Source: Janibacter limosus NBRC 16128 (lineage in GTDB: Bacteria > Actinomycetota > Actinomycetes > Actinomycetales > Dermatophilaceae). From it: a stretch of 64,000 nucleotides of DNA. The notes under the pieces are model-generated. The model was not told the origin of the DNA, ran no database searches, and saw only the letters and a program-made list of their open reading frames with translations. Position 1 is the stretch's first letter, and every line of letters starts with the position of its first letter. The position numbers and the translations under genes were made by a program. Positions 19,006-30,302 of this stretch are shown one piece after another. The DNA lies in contig NZ_BCSS01000002.1 of assembly GCF_001570985.1 (NCBI RefSeq), forward strand, positions 87,648-151,647, read 5' to 3'.

Positions 19006-19051
19006 GTGTCGCACCGTCGCGTTGTCAGCGTCCCCTCATAGCGTGGGGTGC

Positions 19052-20227
19052 ATGAAGTTGATCCACACCTCCGACTGGCACCTGGGCCGCTCCTTCCACG
19101 GGGTGGGGCTGCTGGATGCGCAGGCGGAGTACGTGGATCACCTGGTGCAGACGGTGCGCGAGGAGGCAGTCGACGCGGTGCTCGTCTCGGGCGATGTCTA
19201 CGACCGGGCGCTACCTCCTCCCGACGCCGTCCGCCTGCTCTCCGAGGCGGCGACACGACTCATCGACGCCGGAGCCCAGGTGATCCTCTCCAGCGGCAAC
19301 CATGACTCGGCCATCCGGCTGGGCTTCGCGTCGGACCTGCTCTCGCGTGCCGGGCTGCACATCAGGTCCGACGCCCGGACCATCGGCCAGCCCGTCGTCA
19401 TCGACGACACGGCGATCTACCCGATCCCCTACCTCGAGCCGGCCTCGACCTCGGTCACCGACGCCCTGGACGTCACCGAGCGCTCCCACACGGCCGTCCT
19501 CGGTGCGGCGATGGAGCGTGTCCGGGTCGACGCGGCTGGACGGGGTCCGCGCACCGTGGTCATGGCCCACTGCTTCGCCAGCGGGAGCACCGCCAGCGAC
19601 TCCGAGCGAGACATCACGACCGGCGGAGTGGCGATGGTTCCGGCCAGCACCTTCGACGGCGTGGCCTACACGGCGCTGGGTCATCTGCACCGTCCTCAGC
19701 GGGTGAGCGGGACCGTGCGCTACAGCGGCTCCCCCGTGGCGATGTCCTTCAGCGAGACGGCCCACACCAAGGGCTCCTTGCTGCTGACCCTCGAGCCCGA
19801 CGGCAGGGTCCACACCGAGCAGGTGGCCGCTCCGGTCCACCGCGAGCTGGCCGTCCTGCGGGGCGACCTCGACGACGTCCTCGGCGGCCGCGAGCACGCC
19901 GGCGCCGAGTCGAGCTGGGTCCAGATCACGCTGACCGACCCTGTCAGGCCCATCGGTGCGCTCGAGCGACTCCGTGCCCGTTTCCCCCACCTGCTCCAGC
20001 TGCGGTTCGAGCCGACCGGCATGGTGCGGCCGGTGCGCAGCTACGCCTCACGGGTCGACCGACGTGAGCCGCTCGAGGTCTGCTGCGACTTCGTCAGCGA
20101 TGTGCGCCACGGCGCCGAGGTCGACGAGGCCGAGCACGAGCTGCTGCGCAGCGCGCTCGAGGCCGGTCGGCGGGAGCAGGACCGCGCCGAGGACCGCGGG
20201 CGCACCCGGCGCCGGGGTGCTGCATGA
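19052..20227 (+). CDS. sbcD: Exonuclease SbcCD subunit D
   Basis: The 391-residue protein is the Mre11-type nuclease subunit of SbcCD, which opens hairpins and processes DNA ends. It begins MKLIHTSDWHLGRSFHG with the first metal ligands, followed by VLVSGDVYDRALP, LSSGNHDSAIRLG and TALGHLHRPQRV, the standard calcineurin-like phosphoesterase set. The start at 19052 is preferred over the in-frame extension because the family begins here and a TAGCGT box (19039-19044) lies seven bases upstream. Its stop overlaps the sbcC start by four bases. Confidence 0.92.
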   Translation: MKLIHTSDWHLGRSFHGVGLLDAQAEYVDHLVQTVREEAVDAVLVSGDVYDRALPPPDAVRLLSEAATRLIDAGAQVILSSGNHDSAIRLGFASDLLSRAGLHIRSDARTIGQPVVIDDTAIYPIPYLEPASTSVTDALDVTERSHTAVLGAAMERVRVDAAGRGPRTVVMAHCFASGSTASDSERDITTGGVAMVPASTFDGVAYTALGHLHRPQRVSGTVRYSGSPVAMSFSETAHTKGSLLLTLEPDGRVHTEQVAAPVHRELAVLRGDLDDVLGGREHAGAESSWVQITLTDPVRPIGALERLRARFPHLLQLRFEPTGMVRPVRSYASRVDRREPLEVCCDFVSDVRHGAEVDEAEHELLRSALEAGRREQDRAEDRGRTRRRGAA

Positions 20228-23200
20228 GGCTGCACCGGCTGACGGCCACCGCCTTCGGCCCCTTCGGGGGGACCATAGACCTCGATCTGGAGGAGATCAG
20301 CTCCGCAGGTCTCTTCCTCATCCACGGCGCGACGGGTTCGGGCAAGACGAGCCTGCTCGACGCGATCTGCTTCGCCCTCTATGCCAATGTCCCAGGAGAG
20401 CGCCTGTCCACCAGCCTGCGCAGCCAGCACGCCGCGGAGTCGGCACCGACCCGCGTCGAGCTCGAGCTGACCCTGGCAGCCCGTCGACTGCGCATCCGCC
20501 GTCACCCGGCACACGACCGCCCCAAGAAGCGAGGCACGGGGACCACGACGGAGCCCGCGGGCGTCCAGCTCGAGGAGCTCATCGGGCACTCCTGGACCAC
20601 GGTGAGTACCCGCATCGACGAGAGCGCGCAGATCCTGGACGACCTCCTGGGCATGGGACTGGACCAGTTCAGGCGGGTCGTGATGCTCCCCCAGGGTGAC
20701 TTCTCGGCCTTCCTCCGGGCCAGCGACGAGGAGCGCCGTGAGGTCCTCGAGCGACTCTTCGACATCACGGAGTACACCGGCATCGAGGCGCACCTGGTCG
20801 AGCGTCGACAGCGGATCGAGAGCTCGCTCAAGGAGTCGCGGACCCGCTTGGGCAGCCACGTGGCCCATCTCGTCGAGCTGCTCTCCTCGGTGGACCTCGC
20901 GCTGCCGGAGCCGGACCTCCAGTGGTCGCAGCTCGCCCCCGCGCCCCTCATCCTCGCCCTGGAGGGCATCGCCGCCGTCTTCGACGCCCATGCGACCGAG
21001 GTGATGACCCGGGTCGACGAGGCCCAGCAGGCCGATGGCCGAGCGGCCTCCGCACTGACGCAGGCCCGTCGCGTCATCGACCTGCGCACCCGCGGGACGG
21101 TGGCGCGCCAAGCACTGGCGACGCTCGAGGAGGCGACGCCACAGCACGAGGCGCGACGGGCGACCCTGGGGCGGGCTCAGTCCGCGGCAGAGGTCCTCCC
21201 CCTGATCGAGGCCCACACCCGGTCAGCGACTGCCCACGCTGCTGCCGTCGCCGAGCGGGCCGACATCCTCGCCGCGCTGCCTGCGCCGCTGCGTGAGATC
21301 GAGCCCGACGAGTGGGTGGCGACGGCTCGGGAGCACGATGTACTGCTCACCCGGTCCCAGCACGACGCTGAGGCCCTGACCCGGCTGGGATCCGAGTCTC
21401 GTGGAGTCGCCCAGCAGATCACCGAGCAGGTCGAGCTCCTCGAGGGTGCGCAGCACGCCGCCCTCTCCGCTGGTCAGCAGGCGCAGCAGGCAGCCCTGCA
21501 GCAGATCGAGATCGACCGTTCCCGAGCCCGGCTGGACGAGCTGACGCCCAGACTGCGCACCCTCACCCAGGTCATCGAGTCGCGTACCCGACTGCGTCAT
21601 GCCGCCATCGAGGTGCACGAGGCGACCGACTCCGCACAGTCGCTGCGCGAGCGCGTCCAGGATCTGCGCGCGGCAGTCCAGGATCTCGTGACAGCGCGTC
21701 TGGACAACATGGCCGGTGAGCTTGCCGCACAGCTGCACGACGGTGACGCCTGCGCGGTGTGCGGGTCCACGGAGCACCCCCAACCGGCACGAGCCGCCCG
21801 TGTGGTCACGCCCGAGGAGATCGGCGCGGCCGAGCAGGCGGCATCGGCAATGGCCTCGGAGTACGAGCGTGCCGCACAGGCGCGTGCAGAGGCCACCTCC
21901 CGGCTCGACGTCGTGCGTGCTGAGATCGCCCAGCTGCTCGACGAGCACATGACCGAGGACCCCGAGGGACCAGCCGCGCCCGACGCTGCCGCGGCGGTCG
22001 ACGACGAGACGGTGTCCGCGCGCGAGGTGGTGCAGCACGCGGCTCTCACGCAGGAGCAGGCGGATCTCTCCCGGGTGACGGCTCGAGCCGATGAGGTCGC
22101 CCGTCACGTCACGGCACGCGCCGCAGCCGTCGAGCAGACCGAGGAGGCTGTCCGCGCCATCGAGGCGAGACTCACCGCCCTGCGCGCCCGTGACGAGCAG
22201 CTCGGCGACCATCGGGCCACCACCCTCGAGCGGCTCCGTGGGCTGCTGGGTGAGCACGCAGCCGGCTGTCCATGCATGGAGCTCCTCGGCTCCCCTGACG
22301 AGGCGCTGTCCCAGAGCGGGCTGACCGATCCGGATGCTGACGATGCCTCCGACACGGTGTCCCGTGCGCTGACGGCCACCACGCGTCACCACCATGAGGT
22401 TGTCGCGCTCGTCGAGCGACTTGTCACCGCCACGAGTCAGGTGACCCGCGCGACCTCGACTCGTGACGAGGCGGCGTCCCTGCTCGAGACGGCATTGTGC
22501 GGGCACGACTTCGCCGACGTCGAGTCCGTCCTGGCCGCCGCACGGACCCGACGCGAGGTCACCGATCTCCAGGCGCAGGTCGAGGACCACCAACGTCGTC
22601 TGAGCGCCGCCACGGCCGTCCTCGAGGAGGACGATGTCGTCACGGCCCTCACCGAAGAAGCCCCGGATGTCGAGGCCTTGACCGCAGCGGCCCGGTCGGC
22701 GCGGACCCGGGCCGACGAGGCGGGGCAGCGGCAGGCGACGGCTGCGGCCACCCAGCGACAGTTCGCTGGCATCGCCGGTCACATCCGGGTCGAGTGCGCC
22801 ACTCTCGGACCGGCGGCCGAGGAGGCCGCAGTGGTGCGACGGATGGCCGACCTGGTCACCGGCACGAGTAGCGACAACGACAAGCGGATGCGGCTGTCGA
22901 CCTATGTCCTCGCTGCTCGCCTGGAGCGGATCGTCGAGCTGGCCAATGACCGGCTGGCCGTCATGGCCGATGGACGCTACGAGCTCGCCCACGATGACTC
23001 GTCAGCACGCGGACAACGCCGCGGCGGCCTCGGCCTCTTGGTGCAGGACCTGTGGACCGGTCGATGTCGCCCCACGACCACGCTCTCGGGTGGAGAGTCC
23101 TTCACCGCCTCGCTCGCGCTGGCGCTCGGCCTGGCAGACGCGATCCGAGAGGAGTCCGGAGGCCAGGAGTTCGGCACGCTCTTCGTCGACGAGGGCTTCG

Positions 23201-23400
23201 GCAGCCTGGACCAGGACAGCCTCGAGCAGGTGCTCGATGTGCTCGACCGGTTGCGTGATGGCGGCCGAGCAGTCGGTGTCGTCAGCCACGTCGCCGAGAT
23301 GCGCACCCGGATCACCACGCGGGTGCGCATCGACAAGAGCCAGCACGGGTCGACGGTCCATGTCGAAGGCGCCGCCGGCCCTGAGACCGACGTGGCCTGA
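20224..23400 (+). CDS. sbcC: Exonuclease SbcCD subunit C (SMC-like ATPase)
   Basis: The 1058-residue protein is the Rad50-like ATPase partner of SbcD. The Walker A site is GATGSGKTSLLDAICFALY near residue 38. Long alpha-helical coiled-coil arms flank a zinc hook CAVC at residues 510-513. The C-terminal lobe has the ABC signature LSGGESFTASLALALGLAD and Walker B LFVDEGFGSLD. Length matches the family. ATGA overlap with sbcD implies translational coupling. Confidence 0.95.
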   Translation: MRLHRLTATAFGPFGGTIDLDLEEISSAGLFLIHGATGSGKTSLLDAICFALYANVPGERLSTSLRSQHAAESAPTRVELELTLAARRLRIRRHPAHDRPKKRGTGTTTEPAGVQLEELIGHSWTTVSTRIDESAQILDDLLGMGLDQFRRVVMLPQGDFSAFLRASDEERREVLERLFDITEYTGIEAHLVERRQRIESSLKESRTRLGSHVAHLVELLSSVDLALPEPDLQWSQLAPAPLILALEGIAAVFDAHATEVMTRVDEAQQADGRAASALTQARRVIDLRTRGTVARQALATLEEATPQHEARRATLGRAQSAAEVLPLIEAHTRSATAHAAAVAERADILAALPAPLREIEPDEWVATAREHDVLLTRSQHDAEALTRLGSESRGVAQQITEQVELLEGAQHAALSAGQQAQQAALQQIEIDRSRARLDELTPRLRTLTQVIESRTRLRHAAIEVHEATDSAQSLRERVQDLRAAVQDLVTARLDNMAGELAAQLHDGDACAVCGSTEHPQPARAARVVTPEEIGAAEQAASAMASEYERAAQARAEATSRLDVVRAEIAQLLDEHMTEDPEGPAAPDAAAAVDDETVSAREVVQHAALTQEQADLSRVTARADEVARHVTARAAAVEQTEEAVRAIEARLTALRARDEQLGDHRATTLERLRGLLGEHAAGCPCMELLGSPDEALSQSGLTDPDADDASDTVSRALTATTRHHHEVVALVERLVTATSQVTRATSTRDEAASLLETALCGHDFADVESVLAAARTRREVTDLQAQVEDHQRRLSAATAVLEEDDVVTALTEEAPDVEALTAAARSARTRADEAGQRQATAAATQRQFAGIAGHIRVECATLGPAAEEAAVVRRMADLVTGTSSDNDKRMRLSTYVLAARLERIVELANDRLAVMADGRYELAHDDSSARGQRRGGLGLLVQDLWTGRCRPTTTLSGGESFTASLALALGLADAIREESGGQEFGTLFVDEGFGSLDQDSLEQVLDVLDRLRDGGRAVGVVSHVAEMRTRITTRVRIDKSQHGSTVHVEGAAGPETDVA

Positions 23401-23429
23401 GCTCCGCCCTTCTCCGCTCGACAAGAGAT

Positions 23430-23469
23430 CCGCCCCTCCGCACGAGGATGAACTCGTGCGAAGGGGCGG
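23430..23469. terminator. Bidirectional terminator between sbcC and gcvP
   Basis: Arms 23430-23446 (CCGCCCCTCCGCACGAG) and 23453-23469 (CTCGTGCGAAGGGGCGG) pair over 17 positions with one mismatch around a six-base loop. The hairpin sits between convergent genes and includes the CGAAGGG word. Confidence 0.75.
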
Positions 23470-23515
23470 TCCATCGGGTGACCCGAGAGAACGGGAGCCA
23501 CCTGACGGTGGACGG

Positions 23516-26404
<2,889 letters not shown>

Positions 26405-26462
26405 GAGGCTCCCTTGGGCGTGGGTGGACACACAGTCAGCCTCCCCTTCTGTCACGGTCAAC

Positions 26463-26570
26463 GCTTCAGAGGTGCCTGATCCACGAGGTCCTGGCGCCTG
26501 AGAGGTTCCGGGGAGATTTGCCCCTTCGGCGCCCCGCGCCGAGCGCGAGGACTCTCCCCCATGGGGTGAG
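26463..26570 (-). promoter_or_regulatory. Glycine riboswitch (single aptamer) in the gcvP leader
   Basis: Read on the minus strand the leader contains the conserved elements of the gcvT/glycine aptamer in order: GGGGGAGAG, then GCGCCGAAGGGGCAA, CCTCTCAGGC, a GGACC segment and CACCTCTGAAG. I see only one aptamer, not the usual tandem pair. It lies 58 bases before the gcvP start, directly after the MerR gene, the same place as in mycobacteria. Glycine binding probably turns gcvP on. The assignment is by visible motif; a covariance model would confirm it. Confidence 0.85.
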
Positions 26571-26581
26571 CAGCGTGCTCA

Positions 26582-26608
26582 AGGCTATCAGCGCGCGATG
26601 CCTGTCAG
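26582..26608 (-). promoter_or_regulatory. Candidate promoter for the gcvP riboswitch transcript
   Basis: On the minus strand CTGACA (26603-26608) and TAGCCT (26582-26587) are spaced by 15 bases, somewhat short. Transcription would begin near 26574, just before the riboswitch. The minus-35 box lies immediately after the MerR stop codon. Confidence 0.4.
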
Positions 26609-26612
26609 AGCG

Positions 26613-27188
26613 TCAGGCGAGCTTGGCGCGGCGGCGCGCAGACAGCTCATCACCGGGCAGCTCGGTGGGGGCGCTGTCCTCGCTGGCCATGCGCTCGCTC
26701 GGGATCTCCAGGAGCGATCCCTCGACCTCACGCCAGACGCGGCCGACCGCGATGCCGAAGACACCCTGACCGCCCTGGACGAGGTCGATGACCTCGTCCG
26801 CGGACGTGCACTCGTAGACGCTGGCCCCATCGCTCATGAGGGTGATCTGGGCGAGGTCCTCGACGCCGCGCTCCCGCAGGTGGTTGATCGCCACCCGGAT
26901 CTGCTGGAGGGAGACCCCGGTGTCCAGCAGTCGCTTCACGACCTTGAGGACGAGGATGTCGCGGAACCCGTAGAGGCGCTGGCTGCCCGATCCGGCGGCT
27001 CCACGCACGGACGGCTCGACCAGTCCGGTACGAGCCCAGTAGTCGAGCTGTCGGTAGGTGATGCCGGCAGCGGTGCACGCGGCGGGGCCTCGATAGCCGA
27101 TGTCCTCGGACAGCTCGGGGAGGTCGTCGTCGAAGAGCACGCCCTGAGTACGGACCGGAGTCCTGCCCTCGTCGTTCGTGGCGTCCAC
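26613..27188 (-). CDS. MerR-family transcriptional regulator (Rv1830 type)
   Basis: The 191-residue protein has a MerR winged helix: GYRGPAACTAAGITYRQLDYWARTGLVEPS then RLYGFRDILVLKVVKRLLDTGVSLQQIRVAINHLRE. It lacks Cys ligands for metals, and the C-terminal half is short and acidic with ADEVIDLVQGGQGVFGIAVG. Position between the DUF151 nuclease and gcvP matches Rv1830 of Mycobacterium tuberculosis. The GTG start follows GGGGAGG with five bases between. Targets are unknown here. Confidence 0.85.
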   Translation of the reverse strand: MDATNDEGRTPVRTQGVLFDDDLPELSEDIGYRGPAACTAAGITYRQLDYWARTGLVEPSVRGAAGSGSQRLYGFRDILVLKVVKRLLDTGVSLQQIRVAINHLRERGVEDLAQITLMSDGASVYECTSADEVIDLVQGGQGVFGIAVGRVWREVEGSLLEIPSERMASEDSAPTELPGDELSARRRAKLA

Positions 27189-27236
27189 TGCGCCCTCCCC
27201 ACTTCACCGTCGGTCCCAGCCGAACCGGATGGGAAT

Positions 27237-27294
27237 CACACCGATGTCGTACCGGTGTGTCTTCGACGCTACGGCGCGCCGAGGGGGCCGTCAA
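27237..27294 (-). promoter_or_regulatory. Promoter and inverted repeat of the MerR gene
   Basis: On the minus strand TTGACG (27289-27294) and TAGCGT (27266-27271) are separated by 17 bases, a good sigma-A-like promoter. An inverted repeat CACACCG / CGGTGTG (27237-27243 and 27253-27259, nine-base spacer) begins at the expected transcription start, so autoregulation by the MerR protein or another repressor is plausible. Confidence 0.6.
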
Positions 27295-27352
27295 ACATCC
27301 GCGCCGAACGGTCGACTGCGTGTCGGTAACGATCGGGTCGCGGAGAGGTGCG

Positions 27353-27841
27353 TCAGCTCGCCGGCGGGTCCTGGTCGGGGGCCTCGAAGTCCTCTGGTGA
27401 GACCTCGTCGAGGAACTCCTTGAACTTCGCCACCTCGTCCTCCTCATCATCGGAGGACTCGATGCCGACCTCGTCCAGCACCTCGTCCGTTGCGACGATC
27501 TCGGCGCCGGTCCGCAGTGCGAGGGCGACACCGTCGGAGGTGCGGGCGGAGATCTCGGTGTCATCGTCGAGGACGAGGGTCGCGTGGAAGACGCCCTCGA
27601 GCACGGCGTCGATGCGCACCGTGACGAGCTCGCGTCCGACGGCGGCGATCACGTCGACGAGCAGGTCGTGGGTGAGCGGTCGAGGGGGGACCACGCCCTC
27701 CTGCGCATAGGCGATGGCCGTTGCCTCCGCGGCACCGATCCAGATCGGGACATGCCGACCTCCGTCGCGCTCACGCAGGAGCACGATCGGTTGGGAGGTG
27801 GGCATCTCCACCCGGACACCGAGGACGTCGAGCGGCTTCAC
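27353..27841 (-). CDS. Bifunctional nuclease family protein (DUF151)
   Basis: The 162-residue protein has the DUF151 fold segments VEMPTSQPIVLLRERDGGRHVPIWIGAAEATAIA and PRPLTHDLLVDVIAAVG, then a highly acidic C-terminal tail (SSDDEEDEVAKFKEF). Family members were described as nucleases in plants, but the bacterial role is unsettled. The Mycobacterium counterpart is Rv1829. The GTG has no Shine-Dalgarno. A TACGGT box (27848-27853) lies six bases upstream, suggesting a leaderless mRNA separate from ftsR. Confidence 0.85.
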   Translation of the reverse strand: MKPLDVLGVRVEMPTSQPIVLLRERDGGRHVPIWIGAAEATAIAYAQEGVVPPRPLTHDLLVDVIAAVGRELVTVRIDAVLEGVFHATLVLDDDTEISARTSDGVALALRTGAEIVATDEVLDEVGIESSDDEEDEVAKFKEFLDEVSPEDFEAPDQDPPAS

Positions 27842-27862
27842 CTGACTACCGTATCCCGCTCG

Positions 27863-28561
27863 TCACCTCTGGCGGTCAAGGCCTCGTCGGACAAGCGCGA
27901 CATGCAGGTCGAGACAGTCCTCGAGGACCTGCTGCCGGACCGACTCGTCATCCAGACCGGCCGCATCAGCGCGCCGTCCACGGAGGGCCTGCTGGCCCAG
28001 GACGTGGTCGGCCAGGTCGAGCTCTCGTTCGGCCGCGCTCTTGAAGGGACGCAGGTGACGCACATCGATGCCCGCCGAGACCAGTGAGCCGCAGACCCTG
28101 GCGACGTCGAGGTCGTCTGCGTCGAAGTGCTCGCGGTTCTTGGGCAGCAAGCCGTAGGAGACGAGCTCTCGGAAGGTCCCGGTGTCGATGTCAGCCGCGT
28201 GCTGCAACTCGATCGCCGTGATCCGCAGAGGACGGGCGGTCGCCGAGAGCCGCCCCTGGCCGGACGGCACGTCGCGGGGTGGCGTGACCACGCCGTCGTC
28301 AGCCACCGCCAAGCCGCGGTCCACGGCGTCGAGGCGTTCGCGGATGACCTTCAACGGCCAGAAGCGATCCCGTTGGGCACTGAGCACGAACCGCAGACGG
28401 TCGACGTCTGCGGCAGAGTACTTGCGGTACCCCGACGCCGTGCGTGCCGGCTCGACGAGCCCCTCGCTCTCGAGGAAGCGGATCTTGCTGATGGTCACGT
28501 CCGGAAAGTCGCCCTCGAGCTGACGGATGAGGGCGCCGATGCCGAGGCGGTCGTCAGCCAA
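27863..28561 (-). CDS. ftsR: MerR-family regulator FtsR
   Basis: The 232-residue protein begins with the characteristic LEGDFPDVTISKIRFLESEGLVEP helix-turn-helix and continues RYRKYSAADVDRLRFVL-type wing. This is the FtsR family (Rv1828; cg1631), which activates ftsZ in Corynebacterium glutamicum. The C-terminal half reads SYGLLPKNREHFDADDLDVARVC, typical of the family's effector domain. The apparent start is TTG at 28561, two bases after the garA stop, implying coupling to garA. Confidence 0.87.
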   Translation of the reverse strand: MADDRLGIGALIRQLEGDFPDVTISKIRFLESEGLVEPARTASGYRKYSAADVDRLRFVLSAQRDRFWPLKVIRERLDAVDRGLAVADDGVVTPPRDVPSGQGRLSATARPLRITAIELQHAADIDTGTFRELVSYGLLPKNREHFDADDLDVARVCGSLVSAGIDVRHLRPFKSAAERELDLADHVLGQQALRGRRADAAGLDDESVRQQVLEDCLDLHVALVRRGLDRQR

Positions 28562-28563
28562 GG

Positions 28564-29016
28564 TCAGCTGGCAGTGGAGCTGGCGTAGTACACGAGGCGG
28601 AACTTGCCGATCTGGACCTCGTCACCAGTGCGCAGCCCCGACTGGTCGATGCGCTCCTTGTTGACGTAGGTGCCGTTGAGCGAGCCGACGTCGCGCACCC
28701 CGAAGCCCTGGTCCTCGCGGGAGAACACCGCGTGCTTGCGAGAGACCGTGACGTCGTCGAGGAAGATGTCGCTCTCAGGTCCCCGTCCCGTGGTCACCTC
28801 GGTGTCGTCGAGGAGGAAGCGCGCGCCCGTGTTGGGGCCGCGCAGCACGATGAGCAGCGCCGTCCCCGGGCGCAGGGCATCGACCGTCGCCTGCTCCTCG
28901 CGAGTCAGGTGATAGTCCGAGTCCGGCAGATCGGCCGGCTGACGGCCCTCGATCCCCGTGAACTGCTGCGTCGCCGGGTCCTGTCGTGCGGGCCGGGCGT
29001 TTTCGTTGCCGCTCAT
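28564..29016 (-). CDS. garA: FHA-domain protein GarA/OdhI
   Basis: The 150-residue protein carries one C-terminal forkhead-associated domain with TGRGPESDIFLDDVTVSRKH, VGSLNGTYVNKE and GDEVQIGKFRLVYY. GarA/OdhI inhibits 2-oxoglutarate dehydrogenase and modulates glutamate enzymes. The N-terminal tail usually holds an ETT motif that is phosphorylated by serine/threonine kinases and then bound by the FHA domain. Here I find no ETT; the tail has single threonines in PATQQFTG and LTREEQ. AGGAGGAGCG gives a strong ribosome site for the ATG at 29016. Confidence 0.9.
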   Translation of the reverse strand: MSGNENARPARQDPATQQFTGIEGRQPADLPDSDYHLTREEQATVDALRPGTALLIVLRGPNTGARFLLDDTEVTTGRGPESDIFLDDVTVSRKHAVFSREDQGFGVRDVGSLNGTYVNKERIDQSGLRTGDEVQIGKFRLVYYASSTAS

Positions 29017-29094
29017 CCAGCGCTCCTCCTGTCGTGTGTGATCCAGCCTACGTGACCGGCCCGCGGGCGGGCCGGTCACGGTCGTTCAGCGCGC

Positions 29095-29484
29095 TCAGCC
29101 GAGGGTGGCCTGGTAGTCCGCGGCGTCGAGCAGGCTGGAGGTGTCGCTGCCGTCAGCCAGCTTGACCTCGTACATCCAACCCTGCTCGTAGGGGTCGGAG
29201 TTGACCAGCTCCGGAGAGGCTTCGAGCGCGTCGTTGACGGCGGTCACGGTCCCTCCCAGCGGGGCGTAGAGGTCGTTGACCGTCTTGGTCGACTCCACCT
29301 CGCCGCAGGCGTCCCCCGGCTCGATGGTGTCGCCGACGGCCGGCAGGCTCACGTAGACGACGTCACCGAGCGCCTCCTGGGCGTAGTGGGTGATGCCGAC
29401 GCGGACCGTGCCCTCGCCCGCCTCGCTCACCCACTCGTGATCGGTGCTGTACCGAAGGTTCTCGGGGTAGGTGGCGTCGCTCAT
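29095..29484 (-). CDS. gcvH: Glycine cleavage system H protein
   Basis: The 129-residue lipoyl carrier protein shuttles the aminomethyl group between P and T proteins. The lipoylated lysine is Lys67 in GEVESTKTVNDLYAP, and the typical YSTDHEWV and VSLPAVGDTIEPGD segments are present. GAGGAGACAG precedes the ATG. gcvP is nearby but separated by garA, ftsR and the nuclease gene; no gcvT is in the window. Confidence 0.95.
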   Translation of the reverse strand: MSDATYPENLRYSTDHEWVSEAGEGTVRVGITHYAQEALGDVVYVSLPAVGDTIEPGDACGEVESTKTVNDLYAPLGGTVTAVNDALEASPELVNSDPYEQGWMYEVKLADGSDTSSLLDAADYQATLG

Positions 29485-29504
29485 CTGTCTCCTCAACGAT
29501 CCGT

Positions 29505-30302
29505 TCACTTCGAGCCGTCGGTCGGCTCCGGGACGGGCCGAGCGTAACGAGGCGATGAATCGGTGTGCAATGCCTCCACGTTGATCGACGTGAACTCGGT
29601 GACCGTCACCTCGCCGCCCTTGCTCCGGACGGACTCTGAAACCCCACCCGGGATCTCCATCGCGGAGCTCATCGTCTGGGGATCGCCGATGACGATGAGC
29701 TCGTACGGGGCCTCGAGTCGGGCACCGTCCACCTCGACCCCGGTGTCGGTGTCCCGGAACCAGGTGCTGGCCACCACGCGGACGTCGCCGATCTGCATCG
29801 CCTCGGCTCCGGCGTCCCGCAGCTCCTGCACGGCATCGAGCAGGGCTGCTGCCGTGATCTCGTCGTCGTGGTCGACGATGCGCAGCCGGATCCCCGGCCC
29901 GGTGGCGCGCTCCGTGCCGGCCAGGATGCCGAGCGTGTCCGCTCGCTCCTGAGCGGCCGCGATGGCCTCCGGGGAGCTGGCATCGCTGTCGACGAGGCCA
30001 TCACGCGTGGACTGCAGCTCGGTGATCTCATCGTCGAGCCGGGCGCCGTTCTGCGTCACGTCGTCGAGGATGCGCACGAGCTCGTCCTGACGCAGGTCCT
30101 CCAGACCCTGGGCCTGTGTCTGCCGGACCTGGGTCGCGATGGCGAAACCGAGCAGCGCAGCGAGGAGGAGTGCAAAGGCATTGGCGCGCGTCGCCCTGGG
30201 TCGGGCCATGAGGTAGACGCGGCGCCACGGGCTGGGCGTGCTGCGCGCGTCCTCTGGCTCCACGGTCTCGGGCCGGGGGTCGCCCTCGGGTGTGTCCGTC
30301 AT
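29505..30302 (-). CDS. DUF881 family protein, copy 2 (Rv1825 type)
   Basis: The 265-residue protein has one membrane helix (ANAFALLLAALLGFAIATQV, about residues 40-60) followed by a periplasm-side coiled region and the DUF881 domain with RATGPGIRLRIVDHD, NGL-like segments and GVSESVRSKGGEVTVTEF. The ATG overlaps the stop of the small basic protein gene (ATGA). The function of DUF881 proteins is unknown; co-occurrence with the small basic protein and the FtsR block hints at cell envelope or division. Confidence 0.82.
   Translation of the reverse strand: MTDTPEGDPRPETVEPEDARSTPSPWRRVYLMARPRATRANAFALLLAALLGFAIATQVRQTQAQGLEDLRQDELVRILDDVTQNGARLDDEITELQSTRDGLVDSDASSPEAIAAAQERADTLGILAGTERATGPGIRLRIVDHDDEITAAALLDAVQELRDAGAEAMQIGDVRVVASTWFRDTDTGVEVDGARLEAPYELIVIGDPQTMSSAMEIPGGVSESVRSKGGEVTVTEFTSINVEALHTDSSPRYARPVPEPTDGSK

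Larger units (their letters stand above)
18662..19051. other. 390-bp divergent intergenic region with possible small membrane ORF
   Basis: Between the divergent ligase and sbcD genes the DNA holds a palindrome, two tandem hairpins and a plus-strand frame from ATG 18743. That frame encodes a plausible membrane helix (VDAVLVLGLWVLFALVAAGH) around residues 28-47, then runs without a stop into sbcD. After about residue 65 it crosses the hairpins and stops looking like protein. Either a small membrane protein gene here has lost its stop, or the frame is chance. No confident gene can be called. Confidence 0.4.

Noticed and set aside
18743..20227. A 494-residue fused membrane helix plus SbcD protein
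   Set aside because: SbcD family begins at MKLIHTSDWHLG and a leaderless-type box precedes that ATG; hairpins interrupt the extension.
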